Positions 20,358 through 29,474 of a DNA stretch of 64,000 bases are shown here, one piece after another. The notes under the pieces are model-generated. The model searched no databases and was not told the origin of the DNA. It was given only the letters and a program-made list of their open reading frames with translations. Origin of the DNA: an uncultured Sphingomonadaceae bacterium. Lineage in GTDB: Bacteria > Pseudomonadota > Alphaproteobacteria > Sphingomonadales > Sphingomonadaceae. A program made the position numbers and the translations under genes. The stretch covers positions 40,150-104,149 of the forward strand of contig CADCVW010000012.1 of the NCBI GenBank assembly GCA_902806235.1. The letters are read 5' to 3'. How positions within the stretch are numbered: position 1 is the first letter of the stretch; every line of letters begins with the position of its first letter.

Positions 20358-21530
20358 TCAGCCGAGCAGTTCGAAGCTCAGCCCCGCCCGCTCGGACAGG
20401 CGGCGGACCAGCGCGTCGCCGAGCGCCGCGCCGGGGGTGAGCACGCCGCCGGCGACATTCGCGCCCTCGGCCGCCAGGCACAGCGCGGTTTCCGCGATCA
20501 GCTTGGAGGTGGAGCCGTAGCCGGGGTCACGGTCGCCCTTGACGAGCGCGGTCATGCTCCGGCCGTCCGGAGTGGAGCCGACAAAGAGGACTTCGTAGAA
20601 GCCGGCCTCGCGCTCCTCGCGGCTCGGCCCCTCGCCCGGCTTGGGCGCGGATGGGTCGGCGAGCGGCGAGGGCGCGCCCGCCACGCCCTCGGCGGTCGCC
20701 CTGCCCTTTTCGCCGGGGCCGGTTAGCATGCGCTCGTCGTACACGAAGTCGGCGCCCCAGGGCTGCCCTTGCAGCAGGTTGGAGCGGTGGACGTTGCGCG
20801 TGTTGATCGCCGCCATGACGAAGGGGGCGCTCCAGCTGCCGAGCTCCTCGTCGAGCAGCACACCCTGCTCCTCGGGCTGCGGCGGGCCGGCGAAGCCGGG
20901 GGTGAGCGAGAACGGGTCCTTGAGCAGTCGCACGACCTCCCGGTCACGCACGGCGGCGGCGAGCGTCGCGCCCAGGCTGGCGAGCGTGCCGCCGGAGAAG
21001 CTCCCGCGGAAGGCGCGTACGCGGCCCTTGATGCGGGGGAACGGGCGGCCGAACGCCCGGGCGGCTTCGCGCTGCAGGAACAGCACGCCGAGCTCGAACG
21101 GGATGGAATCGAAGCCGCAGGAGAAGAGGATGCGCGCGCCGCTGGCCTTGGCGGTATCATTGTGGGCGTCGATCATCGCGCGCATCCAGGCGGGCTCGCC
21201 GCACAGGTCGAGGTAGTCGGTGCCCGCCGCCGCGCAGGCCGCGACCAGCGGTGCGCCGTAGAGCTGGTAGGGGCCAACGGTGGTGATCACCGCCTTCGTC
21301 CGCGCGACCAAGGCGGTCAGCGAAGCCTTGTCGGCCGCGTCGGCGACAATTAACGGCAGGTCGGCGGGCGCGCCGACCTCGTCGCGCACGGCGGCGAGCT
21401 TGGCGGCGCTCCGCCCGCTCATCGCCCAGCGGAGGTCGGGGTGGCGGCGGACCAGATGCTCGGCGACCAACCGCCCAGTGAAGCCGGTGGCGCCGTGCAC
21501 CACCAGGTCGAGTTCGGCGTCCTTCGGCAT
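20358..21530 (-). CDS. Saccharopine dehydrogenase-like NAD(P)-binding protein (trans-acting enoyl reductase type)
   Basis: 390 residues. The Rossmann motif GATGFTGRLVAEHLVRR is near residue 13, followed by TVGPYQLYGAPLVAACAAAGTDYLDLCGEP, diagnostic of the family related to saccharopine dehydrogenase and mycobacterial trans enoyl reductases. Likely a cytoplasmic oxidoreductase acting on lipid or polyketide intermediates. It is convergent with the exonuclease (three-base gap) and divergent from the carboxylase, 115 bases away. Confidence 0.88.
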   Translation of the reverse strand: MPKDAELDLVVHGATGFTGRLVAEHLVRRHPDLRWAMSGRSAAKLAAVRDEVGAPADLPLIVADAADKASLTALVARTKAVITTVGPYQLYGAPLVAACAAAGTDYLDLCGEPAWMRAMIDAHNDTAKASGARILFSCGFDSIPFELGVLFLQREAARAFGRPFPRIKGRVRAFRGSFSGGTLASLGATLAAAVRDREVVRLLKDPFSLTPGFAGPPQPEEQGVLLDEELGSWSAPFVMAAINTRNVHRSNLLQGQPWGADFVYDERMLTGPGEKGRATAEGVAGAPSPLADPSAPKPGEGPSREEREAGFYEVLFVGSTPDGRSMTALVKGDRDPGYGSTSKLIAETALCLAAEGANVAGGVLTPGAALGDALVRRLSERAGLSFELLG

Positions 21531-21645
21531 GGCTCTTCTCCCGCGCGGCCCGCGCCGCGCTTAGCATTGCCGGCCCGCCCGGTCGAACCCGCCTCGCCAA
21601 GCCCGCGCCGCCGGCTATGGTCGGCGCGGGCAACGGGAGCGGCAG

Positions 21646-23163
21646 GTGGGCTGGGAAGACGAGGTCGAGGAGCTGCGGCGGCGCGAGGCGCTGGCGGAGG
21701 AGATGGGCGGGCCAGACAAGGTCGCCCGCCAGCGCGCGCGCGGCAAGCTGGACGCGCGGGCGCGGATCGCCGCGCTGGTCGAACCCGACAGCTTCCGTGA
21801 GATCGGCAAGATCGCGGGGCGCGGACAGTACGGCGCGGACGGGGCGCTAGCGGGTTTTCAGCCGTCCAACTTCATCTTCGGCCGCGCGGACGTCGGCGGG
21901 CGGCCGGCGGTGGTGTCCGCCGACGACTTTACCGTGCGCGGCGGGGCGGCGGACGCGGCGATCCACCGCAAGTTCGTGATGTGCGAACGGATGGCGCACG
22001 AGCTGGGGCTGCCGCTCGTCCGCATGGTGGACGGGACGGGCGGGGGCGGCTCCGTCAAGACGCTGGAGACGACGGGCGCCACCTATGTGCCCGCCGTGCC
22101 GGGGTGGGAGGACGTGGTCAGGAACCTGGACAGCGTGCCAGTGGTCGCCTTGGCGCTCGGGCCAACGGCGGGACTTGGTGCGGCGCGGGTGGTGGCGAGC
22201 CATTATTCGGTGATGGTGCGGGGCGTGAGCCAGATCTTCGCCGCCGGGCCGGCAGTGGTGGCGGCGATCGGCGAGGAGATCGACCGCGAGGCGCTGGGCG
22301 GCGCGGAGGTCCACGCGCGCAATGGCACGGTGGACGACGAGGCGGAAAGCGAGGCGGATGCCTTTTCACGCGCCCGCGCCTTCCTGTCCTTTCTACCCGG
22401 CCGCGTCGGCGAGCCCGCGCCGCGCGCGCGGAGCATCGACCCGGTCGACCGCCGCGAGCCGACGCTGATCGACGCGGTGCCGCGCGACCCGCGCCAGGTC
22501 TACTCCATGCGCCACATCCTGCGCGCGGTGATGGACGAGGGCAGCCTGTTCGAGATGGGGCTGCGCTGGGGCCGCGCGGCGATCACCGCCTTTGGCCGGC
22601 TCGACGGGCGGCCGGTGGCAGTGCTCGCCTCCGACCCGAGTTTCCTCGGCGGGTCGTGGGACGCCAAGACGAGCGAGAAGGTGGAGCGCTTCGTGGGGCT
22701 GGCCGATCGGTTCCGGCTGCCGATCGTCCACCTGGTCGACAACCCCGGCTTCATGATCGGCCGCGCGGCGGAGGCGGCGGGGACGATCCGCTACGGGGTC
22801 CGGGCGATGAATGCGGTGTACCGGGCGACCGTGCCCTTGGCCTGCGTGGTGGTGCGCCGCGCCTACGGCATCGCGGGCAGCGCGATGAGCAACGCCGAGC
22901 GCTTCCCCTACCGCTTCGCCTGGCCGTCAGGCGACTGGGGCAGTCTCCCGATCGAGGGCGGGATCGAGGTCGCCTACCGCGCGGAGCTGGAGGCGGCGGA
23001 GGACCCGGCGGCGCACCTCCAGGCGATCCGCGAGCGGCTGAACCGCGTCCGCTCGCCGTTCCGCACCGCCGAGCGATTCGGCATCGAGGACATCATCGAC
23101 CCGCGCGACACGCGGCCGCTGCTCTGCGAGTTTGCGGAGTTGGCGTGGCGCAAGCTGTTCTAG
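21646..23163 (+). CDS. Acyl-CoA carboxylase, carboxyltransferase (beta) subunit
   Basis: 505 residues. Two crotonase-like carboxyltransferase halves. The N-terminal half holds RQRARGKLDARARI and VDGTGGGGSV; the C-terminal half holds GSWDAKTSEKVERF, DNPGFMIG and ACVVVRRAYGIAGSAM. Transfers carboxylate from carboxybiotin to an acyl-CoA (propionyl-, methylcrotonyl- or geranyl-CoA type). No biotin carboxylase or biotin-carrier gene lies nearby, so the alpha partner is encoded elsewhere. The start is GTG 21646. Its TAG stop is shared palindromically with the convergent gene. Confidence 0.92.
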   Translation: MGWEDEVEELRRREALAEEMGGPDKVARQRARGKLDARARIAALVEPDSFREIGKIAGRGQYGADGALAGFQPSNFIFGRADVGGRPAVVSADDFTVRGGAADAAIHRKFVMCERMAHELGLPLVRMVDGTGGGGSVKTLETTGATYVPAVPGWEDVVRNLDSVPVVALALGPTAGLGAARVVASHYSVMVRGVSQIFAAGPAVVAAIGEEIDREALGGAEVHARNGTVDDEAESEADAFSRARAFLSFLPGRVGEPAPRARSIDPVDRREPTLIDAVPRDPRQVYSMRHILRAVMDEGSLFEMGLRWGRAAITAFGRLDGRPVAVLASDPSFLGGSWDAKTSEKVERFVGLADRFRLPIVHLVDNPGFMIGRAAEAAGTIRYGVRAMNAVYRATVPLACVVVRRAYGIAGSAMSNAERFPYRFAWPSGDWGSLPIEGGIEVAYRAELEAAEDPAAHLQAIRERLNRVRSPFRTAERFGIEDIIDPRDTRPLLCEFAELAWRKLF

Positions 23164-24314
23164 GCCGAGCGCCCGCGCGCCGTCACCGGCCAGATGTCGA
23201 CCAGCGCGTCGCCGCGGACCACGTGCAGGGCATCGTACAGGTTCACCGTCGGGTCGCAGTGCGGCGCGGCGAGCGACACGCGCGCGCCGAGCGGCGGCGC
23301 GGACCCGCCCGGGGGCGCCATCACCAGCCCGTGCTCGTCGCCCATGAAGCGGTAGCGGCTGCCGGGCGCGGCGCCGGCCAGGATCGGCGGCGGGCCGGCG
23401 TCAGCGGCGAAGGCCTTGAGCCCGGCGTCGAGCGTCGCCAGGCCGGGGGTGTTGGCGCTGACCACCGTCGCGTCGATGGCGAGCGCGGTGCGGAACGGCG
23501 CGCCGCCGGGCCCACTGCCGTCCAAGTCGCAGTCGCCGTACTCGCGGTCCATGAAGACATAGGAACCGACCTGCAGCTCCGTCAGCACGCCCAGGTCGGC
23601 GTCGATCCGGTGCGTGCCGGTGCCGCCGCCGGTAACCAGCGGCGCGGGCAGCCCGGCGTCGGCGAGCGCGCGGAGCACCGTTGAGAGAAAGGCGGTGCGG
23701 TCCTCGATCGCGGCGCGGCGCTCGGCGTAGGACGCGATATGCTGCTGGACGCCGCAGTAGAATTGGACGCCGGCGTAGGACAGCGACGGGCGTTTGGAGA
23801 TTAACCGCGCGAGCGCGAGCGCGGCCTCGGCCGAAGCGACGCCTGTGCGGTGGATGCCGGGGTCGACGTCGACAAGGACGCGAAGCGGGGGACCTCCGAC
23901 CGGGAGCGCGGCGGCGAGCGCTGCGATGTTGGTCGGGTGATCCGCGACCACGCTGAGGTCCGGCGCGCGGGCGTGAAGTGCGGCGAGGCGGGCGACGGCG
24001 GGGGCGGCCACGACCGGCGAGGTGATGTGGAGGCCGGTCACGCCCTCCGCCGCGAGCGCCTCCGCCTCGCCGAGCTTGGCGCAGCACAGCCCCACCGCGC
24101 CCGCCGCGAGCTGGGCCCGCGCGACGTGCGCGCTCTTGTGCGTCTTGGCGTGTGGGCGGAGCGCGACGCCCCGCTCCCGCGCCCAGGCGGCCATGGCGAG
24201 GACGTTCGCCTCGAAGGCGTCGAGGTCGAGCACCAGCGCGGGCGTGTTGAGCGCGGCGCGCGAGCCGGGCTCGCCGATCGATGCTCCGTGGAGGCGGTGG
24301 CTGGCGGTGGTCAC
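23160..24314 (-). CDS. D-threonine aldolase / D-serine dehydratase-type PLP enzyme (DSD1 family)
   Basis: 384 residues, fold type III (alanine-racemase-like barrel). The PLP lysine is Lys57 in RPHAKTHKS. Other family motifs are FYCGVQQH and GGGTGTH. The C-terminal metal pair is His352/Asp354 in PHCDPTVNLYD; Asp at the second position is what D-threonine aldolases have, whereas D-serine dehydratases use Cys. This favours cleavage of a D-3-hydroxy-amino acid to glycine and an aldehyde. GTG 24314 overlaps the previous gene's TGA. Confidence 0.88.
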   Translation of the reverse strand: MTTASHRLHGASIGEPGSRAALNTPALVLDLDAFEANVLAMAAWARERGVALRPHAKTHKSAHVARAQLAAGAVGLCCAKLGEAEALAAEGVTGLHITSPVVAAPAVARLAALHARAPDLSVVADHPTNIAALAAALPVGGPPLRVLVDVDPGIHRTGVASAEAALALARLISKRPSLSYAGVQFYCGVQQHIASYAERRAAIEDRTAFLSTVLRALADAGLPAPLVTGGGTGTHRIDADLGVLTELQVGSYVFMDREYGDCDLDGSGPGGAPFRTALAIDATVVSANTPGLATLDAGLKAFAADAGPPPILAGAAPGSRYRFMGDEHGLVMAPPGGSAPPLGARVSLAAPHCDPTVNLYDALHVVRGDALVDIWPVTARGRSA

Positions 24315-25576
24315 AGCGACCAGCCGAACAGGACGCGCGCGTGGTCGTTCATCAGCTTGCCTTCCGGGTCGACGGCGCGGCGGACGCGGCCGAAGTTCTC
24401 CGAACGCGGGTAAAGCCCGCGCACGTCGTCGCCGTCCAGCGTGTGGCGCTTGCCCCAGTGCGGGCGGCCGCCGTGCGCGCGCAGCACGTCCTCCAGCTCG
24501 GCGAAGTGCGGGGCCCATTCCATCCGGTGGTATTGATGGACGGAGATGGACGCGCGCGGGCCGTCGTTGAATGGCGACAGCCACAGGTCGTCGCCGGCGA
24601 CGAAGCGGAACTCGAAAGGAAAGGCGAGCGGCATCCGGCGCTCGCGCGTAAGCGCGACGACGGCGCGGAGTGCAGCGGCAGCGTTCGCTGCGGGCACCTC
24701 ATACTCCATCTCCTCGAACAGCAGGTCGCGCTGGGAGGGGAAGATCTTCCACGCGGGGCCGCGGCGGGCGGAGGAGCGCCACAGCCGGGTGAGCGTGCGC
24801 TGGATCATCGGCGTCGAGCGCGGTGCGGCGGCCATCAGCTCGCAGCAGGCGCGGAAGACGTCGTCGGCCTCCTCCTCCGCGACTTCGTCCGGCCCCGGCT
24901 CGCAGGGGTGAAGGGTCTTGAGCAGCACGGCGTTCGCGTAAGGGAAAAGGAAGAACTCCATGTGCCGGGTGCGGGCGGCGAGCTCGTCGAGGCTCTCCAG
25001 CACCTCACCCAATGGACGGCGCTCGATCCGCTCCTCCAGGTGCAGGGCGGTGAGCACGCGCAGGTGGACGCGGGTGGCGACCCCGACGAGGCCGAGCGAC
25101 AGGCGCGCCGCTTGGAACAGGTCGGGCTCGCGCAGGGCGTCGCATTCGACGACCTCGCCGGACGGCAGCACCAGCCGGAACGCCTCGGCGAGCGTCGCCA
25201 GTGACCCCAGCTCGCGCCCGGTGCCGTGGGTGCCGGTGGCGAGCGCGCCGCCGAGCGCTTGGCCGTTGACGTCGCCTTGGTTGGGGAGCGACAGACCCTC
25301 CGCCCACAGCGCCTCCGTCAGCCGGGCGAGGCTCCAGCCCGCAGGGGCCTCCACCGTTCTCCGGTCGGGGGCAACGGCCAGTTCGCCTTCCATGTCGGCG
25401 AGCTGCAGGAGCACCCCGTCGGTCTCGCACAAGGGCGAGAAGCTGTGCCCCGCGCCCGCGACGCGCAGGCGGGGTGCTTCGCGGACGACGCGCGCGAGCT
25501 CCGCCTCGTCGCGCGGGCGGGCGATCACGGCGGGGTGCGCCACCACGCTGCCCGACCAGTTGCGCCACTCGGTCAC
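24311..25576 (-). CDS. D-arabinono-1,4-lactone oxidase-like FAD enzyme
   Basis: 421 residues. VAO/ALO flavoprotein family: the FAD-binding domain has RVAGAGHSFSPL with His44, the usual covalent flavin attachment site. GGALATGTHGTG follows, and the C-terminal half carries the ALO motif RPHWGKRHTL. It oxidises a sugar lactone or polyol with O2 or another acceptor; sugar specificity is unknown. GTG 25576 overlaps the amidase stop (GTGA), and its own stop overlaps the next start, so three genes form one coupled operon. Confidence 0.9.
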   Translation of the reverse strand: MTEWRNWSGSVVAHPAVIARPRDEAELARVVREAPRLRVAGAGHSFSPLCETDGVLLQLADMEGELAVAPDRRTVEAPAGWSLARLTEALWAEGLSLPNQGDVNGQALGGALATGTHGTGRELGSLATLAEAFRLVLPSGEVVECDALREPDLFQAARLSLGLVGVATRVHLRVLTALHLEERIERRPLGEVLESLDELAARTRHMEFFLFPYANAVLLKTLHPCEPGPDEVAEEEADDVFRACCELMAAAPRSTPMIQRTLTRLWRSSARRGPAWKIFPSQRDLLFEEMEYEVPAANAAAALRAVVALTRERRMPLAFPFEFRFVAGDDLWLSPFNDGPRASISVHQYHRMEWAPHFAELEDVLRAHGGRPHWGKRHTLDGDDVRGLYPRSENFGRVRRAVDPEGKLMNDHARVLFGWSL

Positions 25577-27006
25577 GCGCTGACCCGAGGACGACGGCCG
25601 GCCCAGGGCAGCTCCTTCTCCAGCTGCCCGGCCAAGCGGAACAAGGTCGCCTCGTCGCCGTAGCGCGCCGTCAGCATCAGCCCGATCGGCAGGCCCGCGG
25701 CGCTCTGCGCCAGCGGTAGCGACACGGACGGCTGGCCGGTGAAGTTGAACATGGCGGTGTAGGGGAAGAGCGCGGCCTGCCGGCGCATAATCTCGCCGGG
25801 CGGCACCGTTGCCGGGTCGGCGAAGCCGATCGCCGGGGGCGGCGCGGTCATCACGGGGCAGAGGTAGGCGTCGAAGGTCTCGAACCGTTCGAGCAGCCCG
25901 CGGGCGAGCATGCGGAGCTCCTGCAGGCCGTAGAACGCCGCCTCTCCCGTTACGGTTCGCGATGCCTGCCACGCCGCCCAGGTGAGCGGTTCGAGCTCGT
26001 CCTCCTGCGGCTCGCGGCCAACCAGCGCGATCGTGCGGCGCATGCCGGCGGCGAAGTTGGCGGCTGACACGGGGGTGCGCGCGGCGTAGAGCGCGCGGTA
26101 GTCGATGCCAAGGCCTTCGGGGCGGACGTGGTGGCCGAGCGCTTCGAGGACGCCGGCTACGCTCTCCAGCGCGGCTTGCACCTCCCCGTCGATCGGCTTG
26201 CCGGTCGGCGTCTCGCTCGACCAGGCGATGCGCAAGGAACCGGGAGAGCGGGCGACCTCGTCGAGATAGATTCCGCCCTTGGGCGGGGACGCGTAGGGCG
26301 AGGCGGGCTCGGGAGTGCCCGTGGCATCAAGCATCGCCGCGCTGTCGCGGACGCTGCGCGTCACGACGTGGTCGGCGACGAAGCCCATCGCGTAGTCGAA
26401 GCCGTCGGGCAGGTTGGGTACGCGGTCGCGCGTGGGCTTGAGGCCGACGAGCCCGCAGCAGGCGGCGGGAATGCGGATGGAGCCGAGGCCGTCGGACGCA
26501 TGGGCGAGCGGCACGATCCCGGCCGCGACCGCCGCCGCCGCGCCGCCGGAGGAGCCGCCGGCGATATGGTTCGGGTTCCACGGGTTGCGGACAGGGCCGA
26601 AGAAGGCGGTTTCTACGTCGCCGACGATGCCGAACTCGGACGAGGCGGCGCGGCCGAGCGGGATCGCGCCGCTCGCGCGGTAGCGGCGGGCGAGGCCGCC
26701 GTCCTCAGCGTCGACGAGGTCTCGGCAGAAGCGGCTCCCACGCGTGTGGGGCCAGCCGGCGACCGCGACGCCGTAGTCCTTGATGAGCATGGGCACGCCC
26801 GCGAAGGGGGCGGGATCCGCCAGGGGCTGCGCGGCCGCGGCGCGCGCCTCCTTATCGGCGCGGTGGGTGATCGCGTTGAGCGCGGGGTTCAGCCGATCGG
26901 CCAGCGCGAGCGCCGCGTCCACCAACTCGGTGGGGGTAGCCTCCCCGGCGCGGACCAGCGCGGCGAGTGCTATCGCATCGCGGGCGGCGTAGTCTTCGGG
27001 GGTCAT
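25573..27006 (-). CDS. Amidase signature family hydrolase
   Basis: 477 residues. The amidase triad is Lys76 (MLIKDYG), cis-Ser153 in AGGSSGGAAAA, and nucleophile Ser176 in LGSIRIPAACCGLVGLKPTR. Hydrolyses an amide to an acid and ammonia; substrate unknown. First gene of the amidase–lactone oxidase–aldolase operon. It starts at ATG 27006, about 100 bases downstream of a strong hairpin and the preceding membrane-protein gene. Confidence 0.93.
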   Translation of the reverse strand: MTPEDYAARDAIALAALVRAGEATPTELVDAALALADRLNPALNAITHRADKEARAAAAQPLADPAPFAGVPMLIKDYGVAVAGWPHTRGSRFCRDLVDAEDGGLARRYRASGAIPLGRAASSEFGIVGDVETAFFGPVRNPWNPNHIAGGSSGGAAAAVAAGIVPLAHASDGLGSIRIPAACCGLVGLKPTRDRVPNLPDGFDYAMGFVADHVVTRSVRDSAAMLDATGTPEPASPYASPPKGGIYLDEVARSPGSLRIAWSSETPTGKPIDGEVQAALESVAGVLEALGHHVRPEGLGIDYRALYAARTPVSAANFAAGMRRTIALVGREPQEDELEPLTWAAWQASRTVTGEAAFYGLQELRMLARGLLERFETFDAYLCPVMTAPPPAIGFADPATVPPGEIMRRQAALFPYTAMFNFTGQPSVSLPLAQSAAGLPIGLMLTARYGDEATLFRLAGQLEKELPWAGRRPRVSA

Positions 27007-27073
27007 GGGCCGGTCCTCCGCGGGTGCCGGCCGAGCCTAGAGTCGATGCCCGCTCCCGACAATGGCGGGGGTG

Positions 27074-27103
27074 GCGGGGGCGGGCTGTTCGGCCCGCCCC
27101 CGC
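27074..27103. terminator. Strong GC hairpin between two co-directional genes
   Basis: A perfect 12-base stem (27074–27085 with 27092–27103) encloses a 6-base loop, TGTTCG. It sits immediately after the stop of the membrane-protein gene at 27108 (minus strand). No U-tract follows, so it may be an intrinsic-like terminator, a 3'-end stabiliser, or both. Confidence 0.5.
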
Positions 27104-27107
27104 GCCG

Positions 27108-28088
27108 TCAGGAAACGCGGATGCCGCGGTTGCCGCCGGTGCCGGCGGCCGTGCCACGCAGGCCGGTGACCGTCGGGTGCACCGCGCCGCGCCGGCCGCC
27201 GAACCAAGCCGCGAGCGCGCCGAGCACCAGCCCCAGCGCCGCCAGAATGGAGCCCTTGGATGCAGCACCCGCTGCCGCGTCGGCGGTCTTGGCGACCTTC
27301 TGCGTGGTCTGCTGGACTTGGCCGCGGGTCTGCGCCTCGAGCCGGGCGACCTCCGCCCGGGCCTGCTCAATGGAGAGGCCGCGCTGCTGGGCGATGGTCA
27401 CCGCCGCCTGCTCGCGCGCCTGCGCCTGCTGCGCCGGATCGCCGGACGTGTAGGCGCGGACCGTGTTCAGCAGCTGGCCCGGGTCCTGCCCGCCGGTCGC
27501 TTCGTTGACCTGCTGCTGGACGCTGTTCACCGCGCCGGCGACATCAACGCCGTCCTCGCCCGCCGCCGCCGGGGCCGCGACCGCCGCGGTCTGCACCGCG
27601 CCGCCGACGGTGGTCGCCGCGCCGCGGGCAATGCCGCCCACTGCGCCGAGCGTGCCTCCGACGATGCCGCTCACGGCGGTGGTCAGCAGGTAGACGACGC
27701 CGAGCGTGGTGACGGCCCAGGCGACCAGCCCGTGCCACGCGCCCGTGTCCTCGCGCGGCTTGCCGGACAGGCGGCCGGCGGCGATGCCGCCGACGAAGGA
27801 GGCGATGATGCCCGACAGAACGAACCAGATAGCCGCGCCGAGGCCGAGCGCGCCGGCCGACGGGCTGCCGTCCGCCGTGCCCGGGTCGACGGTGCCAAGC
27901 CCGAGCCCGAGCCCAAACATGTTGAGCAGGAGCTGGAGCACCAGCGCGACCACCGCGCCGGCGAACACGGCACCCCAGTCGATGTCGTTGATGGCGATGG
28001 TGCGGATGTCTTCGGACGGCGTCACGGGCGTCATGTGCGGCGCGTCCAAGTCGCCGCGGTTGCGCGGAGTGTCGGGATGCTGGTCCAT
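27108..28088 (-). CDS. PhnA-like multi-pass membrane protein
   Basis: 326 residues. At least three hydrophobic segments lie in the first half (GAVFAGAVVALVLQLLLNMFGL, IWFVLSGIIASFVGGIAAG, LVAWAVTTLGVVYLLT) and one near the end (ILAALGLVLGALAAWFGG). Between them is a hydrophilic, Ala/Gln-rich helical stretch (RGLSIEQARAEVARLEAQ) likely to form a coiled coil. Homologues are often labelled PhnA-like, but no phosphonate role is shown. Function unknown. An AT-richer patch (TATAAACAAGGGG on the minus strand) precedes the ATG. Confidence 0.7.
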   Translation of the reverse strand: MDQHPDTPRNRGDLDAPHMTPVTPSEDIRTIAINDIDWGAVFAGAVVALVLQLLLNMFGLGLGLGTVDPGTADGSPSAGALGLGAAIWFVLSGIIASFVGGIAAGRLSGKPREDTGAWHGLVAWAVTTLGVVYLLTTAVSGIVGGTLGAVGGIARGAATTVGGAVQTAAVAAPAAAGEDGVDVAGAVNSVQQQVNEATGGQDPGQLLNTVRAYTSGDPAQQAQAREQAAVTIAQQRGLSIEQARAEVARLEAQTRGQVQQTTQKVAKTADAAAGAASKGSILAALGLVLGALAAWFGGRRGAVHPTVTGLRGTAAGTGGNRGIRVS

Positions 28089-28172
28089 GGTATTCGGCCC
28101 CTTGTTTATATGCCGTTCATGTCCGTCAACATGACTCCGCGCCTCCGGTTCCCGAGCGAAGCATAGGTAAAT

Positions 28173-28211
28173 GGACGCCGGCCGCGGCCGGGAGCGCCGC
28201 GGCCGGCGTCC
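28173..28211. repeat. Perfect 16-base inverted repeat in a divergent gap
   Basis: 28173–28188 and 28196–28211 are exact reverse complements (arms begin GGACGCCGGCC) around a 7-base spacer, CGGGAGC. It lies between the divergent membrane-protein and thioesterase genes, about 100 bases before the latter. It could be a regulator-binding palindrome, a cruciform, or a mobile palindromic repeat. Confidence 0.7.
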
Positions 28212-28312
28212 CCGGACGAGCGCCCGCCGGCTCCGCGGACGGCAGCGCGCGGATGGTTGCCTCCGCCCTCCGCGCGCGGCAGGACGCGCGCAGTTTCGAG
28301 GGGGAGCGTCGG

Positions 28313-28777
28313 GTGAGCGAGCAGATCGGCACGGGGGAGACGGGCGAGCGGGACAGCCGGCTGCGATTAATCACCGACGGCGAGTGGGCCGGCTGGTCGA
28401 TGTGGCAGAGCGACGCCTTCGAGCAGCGGGCCGGGCCCTTCTACGAGCGCTTCGACGGGAACGGCGGCGTCACCGCCTTTCGCGCGGGCCCCGAGCACAT
28501 GAACGGCGGCGGGTTCATGCACGGGGGCTGCCTGCTGACCTTCGCCGACGCGGCCTTGTTCACCATCGCCCGGCCGGCGATGGAGGGGTCATTCGGGGTC
28601 ACGGTGAACCTGTCGGGCGACTTCCTGGACAGCGCGCGAGTGGGCGAACTGCTGGAGGCGCGCGGGGAAGTGACGCGGGCGGCGCGCTCCACCGTGTTCG
28701 TCCGCGGGCTCGCCACGGCGGACGGGCGGCCGGTGCTGAGCTTCACGGGGATCATCCGGAAGGTCGGGAGGCGGTAG
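28313..28777 (+). CDS. Hotdog-fold thioesterase (PaaI type)
   Basis: 154 residues. One hotdog domain with HMNGGGFMHGGCLLTFADAAL, the usual helix and active-site segment, then VNLSGDFLDSARVGELLEARGEV and a closing FTGIIRKVG strand. Likely hydrolyses acyl-CoA thioesters in the cytoplasm. GTG 28313 is chosen because GAGGGGGAG lies just upstream. An ATG at 28253 would add 20 residues with no family similarity. Confidence 0.88.
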   Translation: MSEQIGTGETGERDSRLRLITDGEWAGWSMWQSDAFEQRAGPFYERFDGNGGVTAFRAGPEHMNGGGFMHGGCLLTFADAALFTIARPAMEGSFGVTVNLSGDFLDSARVGELLEARGEVTRAARSTVFVRGLATADGRPVLSFTGIIRKVGRR

Positions 28778-28781
28778 CGGC

Positions 28782-29339
28782 TCAGGCCGACGCGCGGCGG
28801 AAAAGCCAAGCCGAGAGCAGCCACAGTCCGCCGAACAGGGTCGTGCCCAGCGCGACCTCGTAAAGCCCCTGCCCGCCCGGCGAGCCCAGCCCGAAAGTCA
28901 GCGCGGCCGCGCCGACCAACGCCTGGGCGACCGCCGCGGCGGTCATCGCCCGGGCCATGCCGGCGGGGCGCCCCCGCGCGGCGACCGCGCCGACGATCGC
29001 GACCGCGATCACTCCGGCGAACAGGAGGTTGGCGGGGTTGCCCTCCCCGCCGAGGAAGCCGACCGCCAGGTTCACCCAGACGAGCAGGAAGGCCGCGACG
29101 ATCGCCGCGCCGGCCCCGGCCCGGTAGGAGCGCCCGCCCGGCATCCGCGCCGCGAGCTCGTAGCCGCCGCAGGCGAAGAGCAGCAGCGCGCCCATGACGA
29201 GGAAGTCGGTCTCGTCCCAGTTCACTTCGGCGGTGAAGCGCATGGCGACGGCGGGGAGGAGCAGGAGCAGCCCCGCCCCGCCCCAGACCGCGAGCCGCAA
29301 GGGGTTGCCGCGCCGCGCGTTGTTCGCCGTGATCGCCAT
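28782..29339 (-). CDS. Multi-pass inner-membrane protein, unknown function
   Basis: 185 residues with about six hydrophobic helices (LAVWGGAGLLLLLPAVAM, FLVMGALLLFACGGYELA, AIVAAFLLVWVNLAVGFL and three more). It resembles small uncharacterised alphaproteobacterial membrane proteins. A GGAGAAGG ribosome site precedes ATG 29339. It converges with the thioesterase gene, 4 bases apart. Confidence 0.75.
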   Translation of the reverse strand: MAITANNARRGNPLRLAVWGGAGLLLLLPAVAMRFTAEVNWDETDFLVMGALLLFACGGYELAARMPGGRSYRAGAGAAIVAAFLLVWVNLAVGFLGGEGNPANLLFAGVIAVAIVGAVAARGRPAGMARAMTAAAVAQALVGAAALTFGLGSPGGQGLYEVALGTTLFGGLWLLSAWLFRRASA

Positions 29340-29474
29340 GACCTTCTCCTTCGTACGGGTGCGGCGTCCTGTTGCACCAGCGAACTGCGGAGGTGATGAG
29401 CGGCCCGTGGAAAAATCATGCAGAACGGAGAAGGCGCTACGCCGTCCCGCCCCGCGTCCGTCCGCCGTCGCGCT

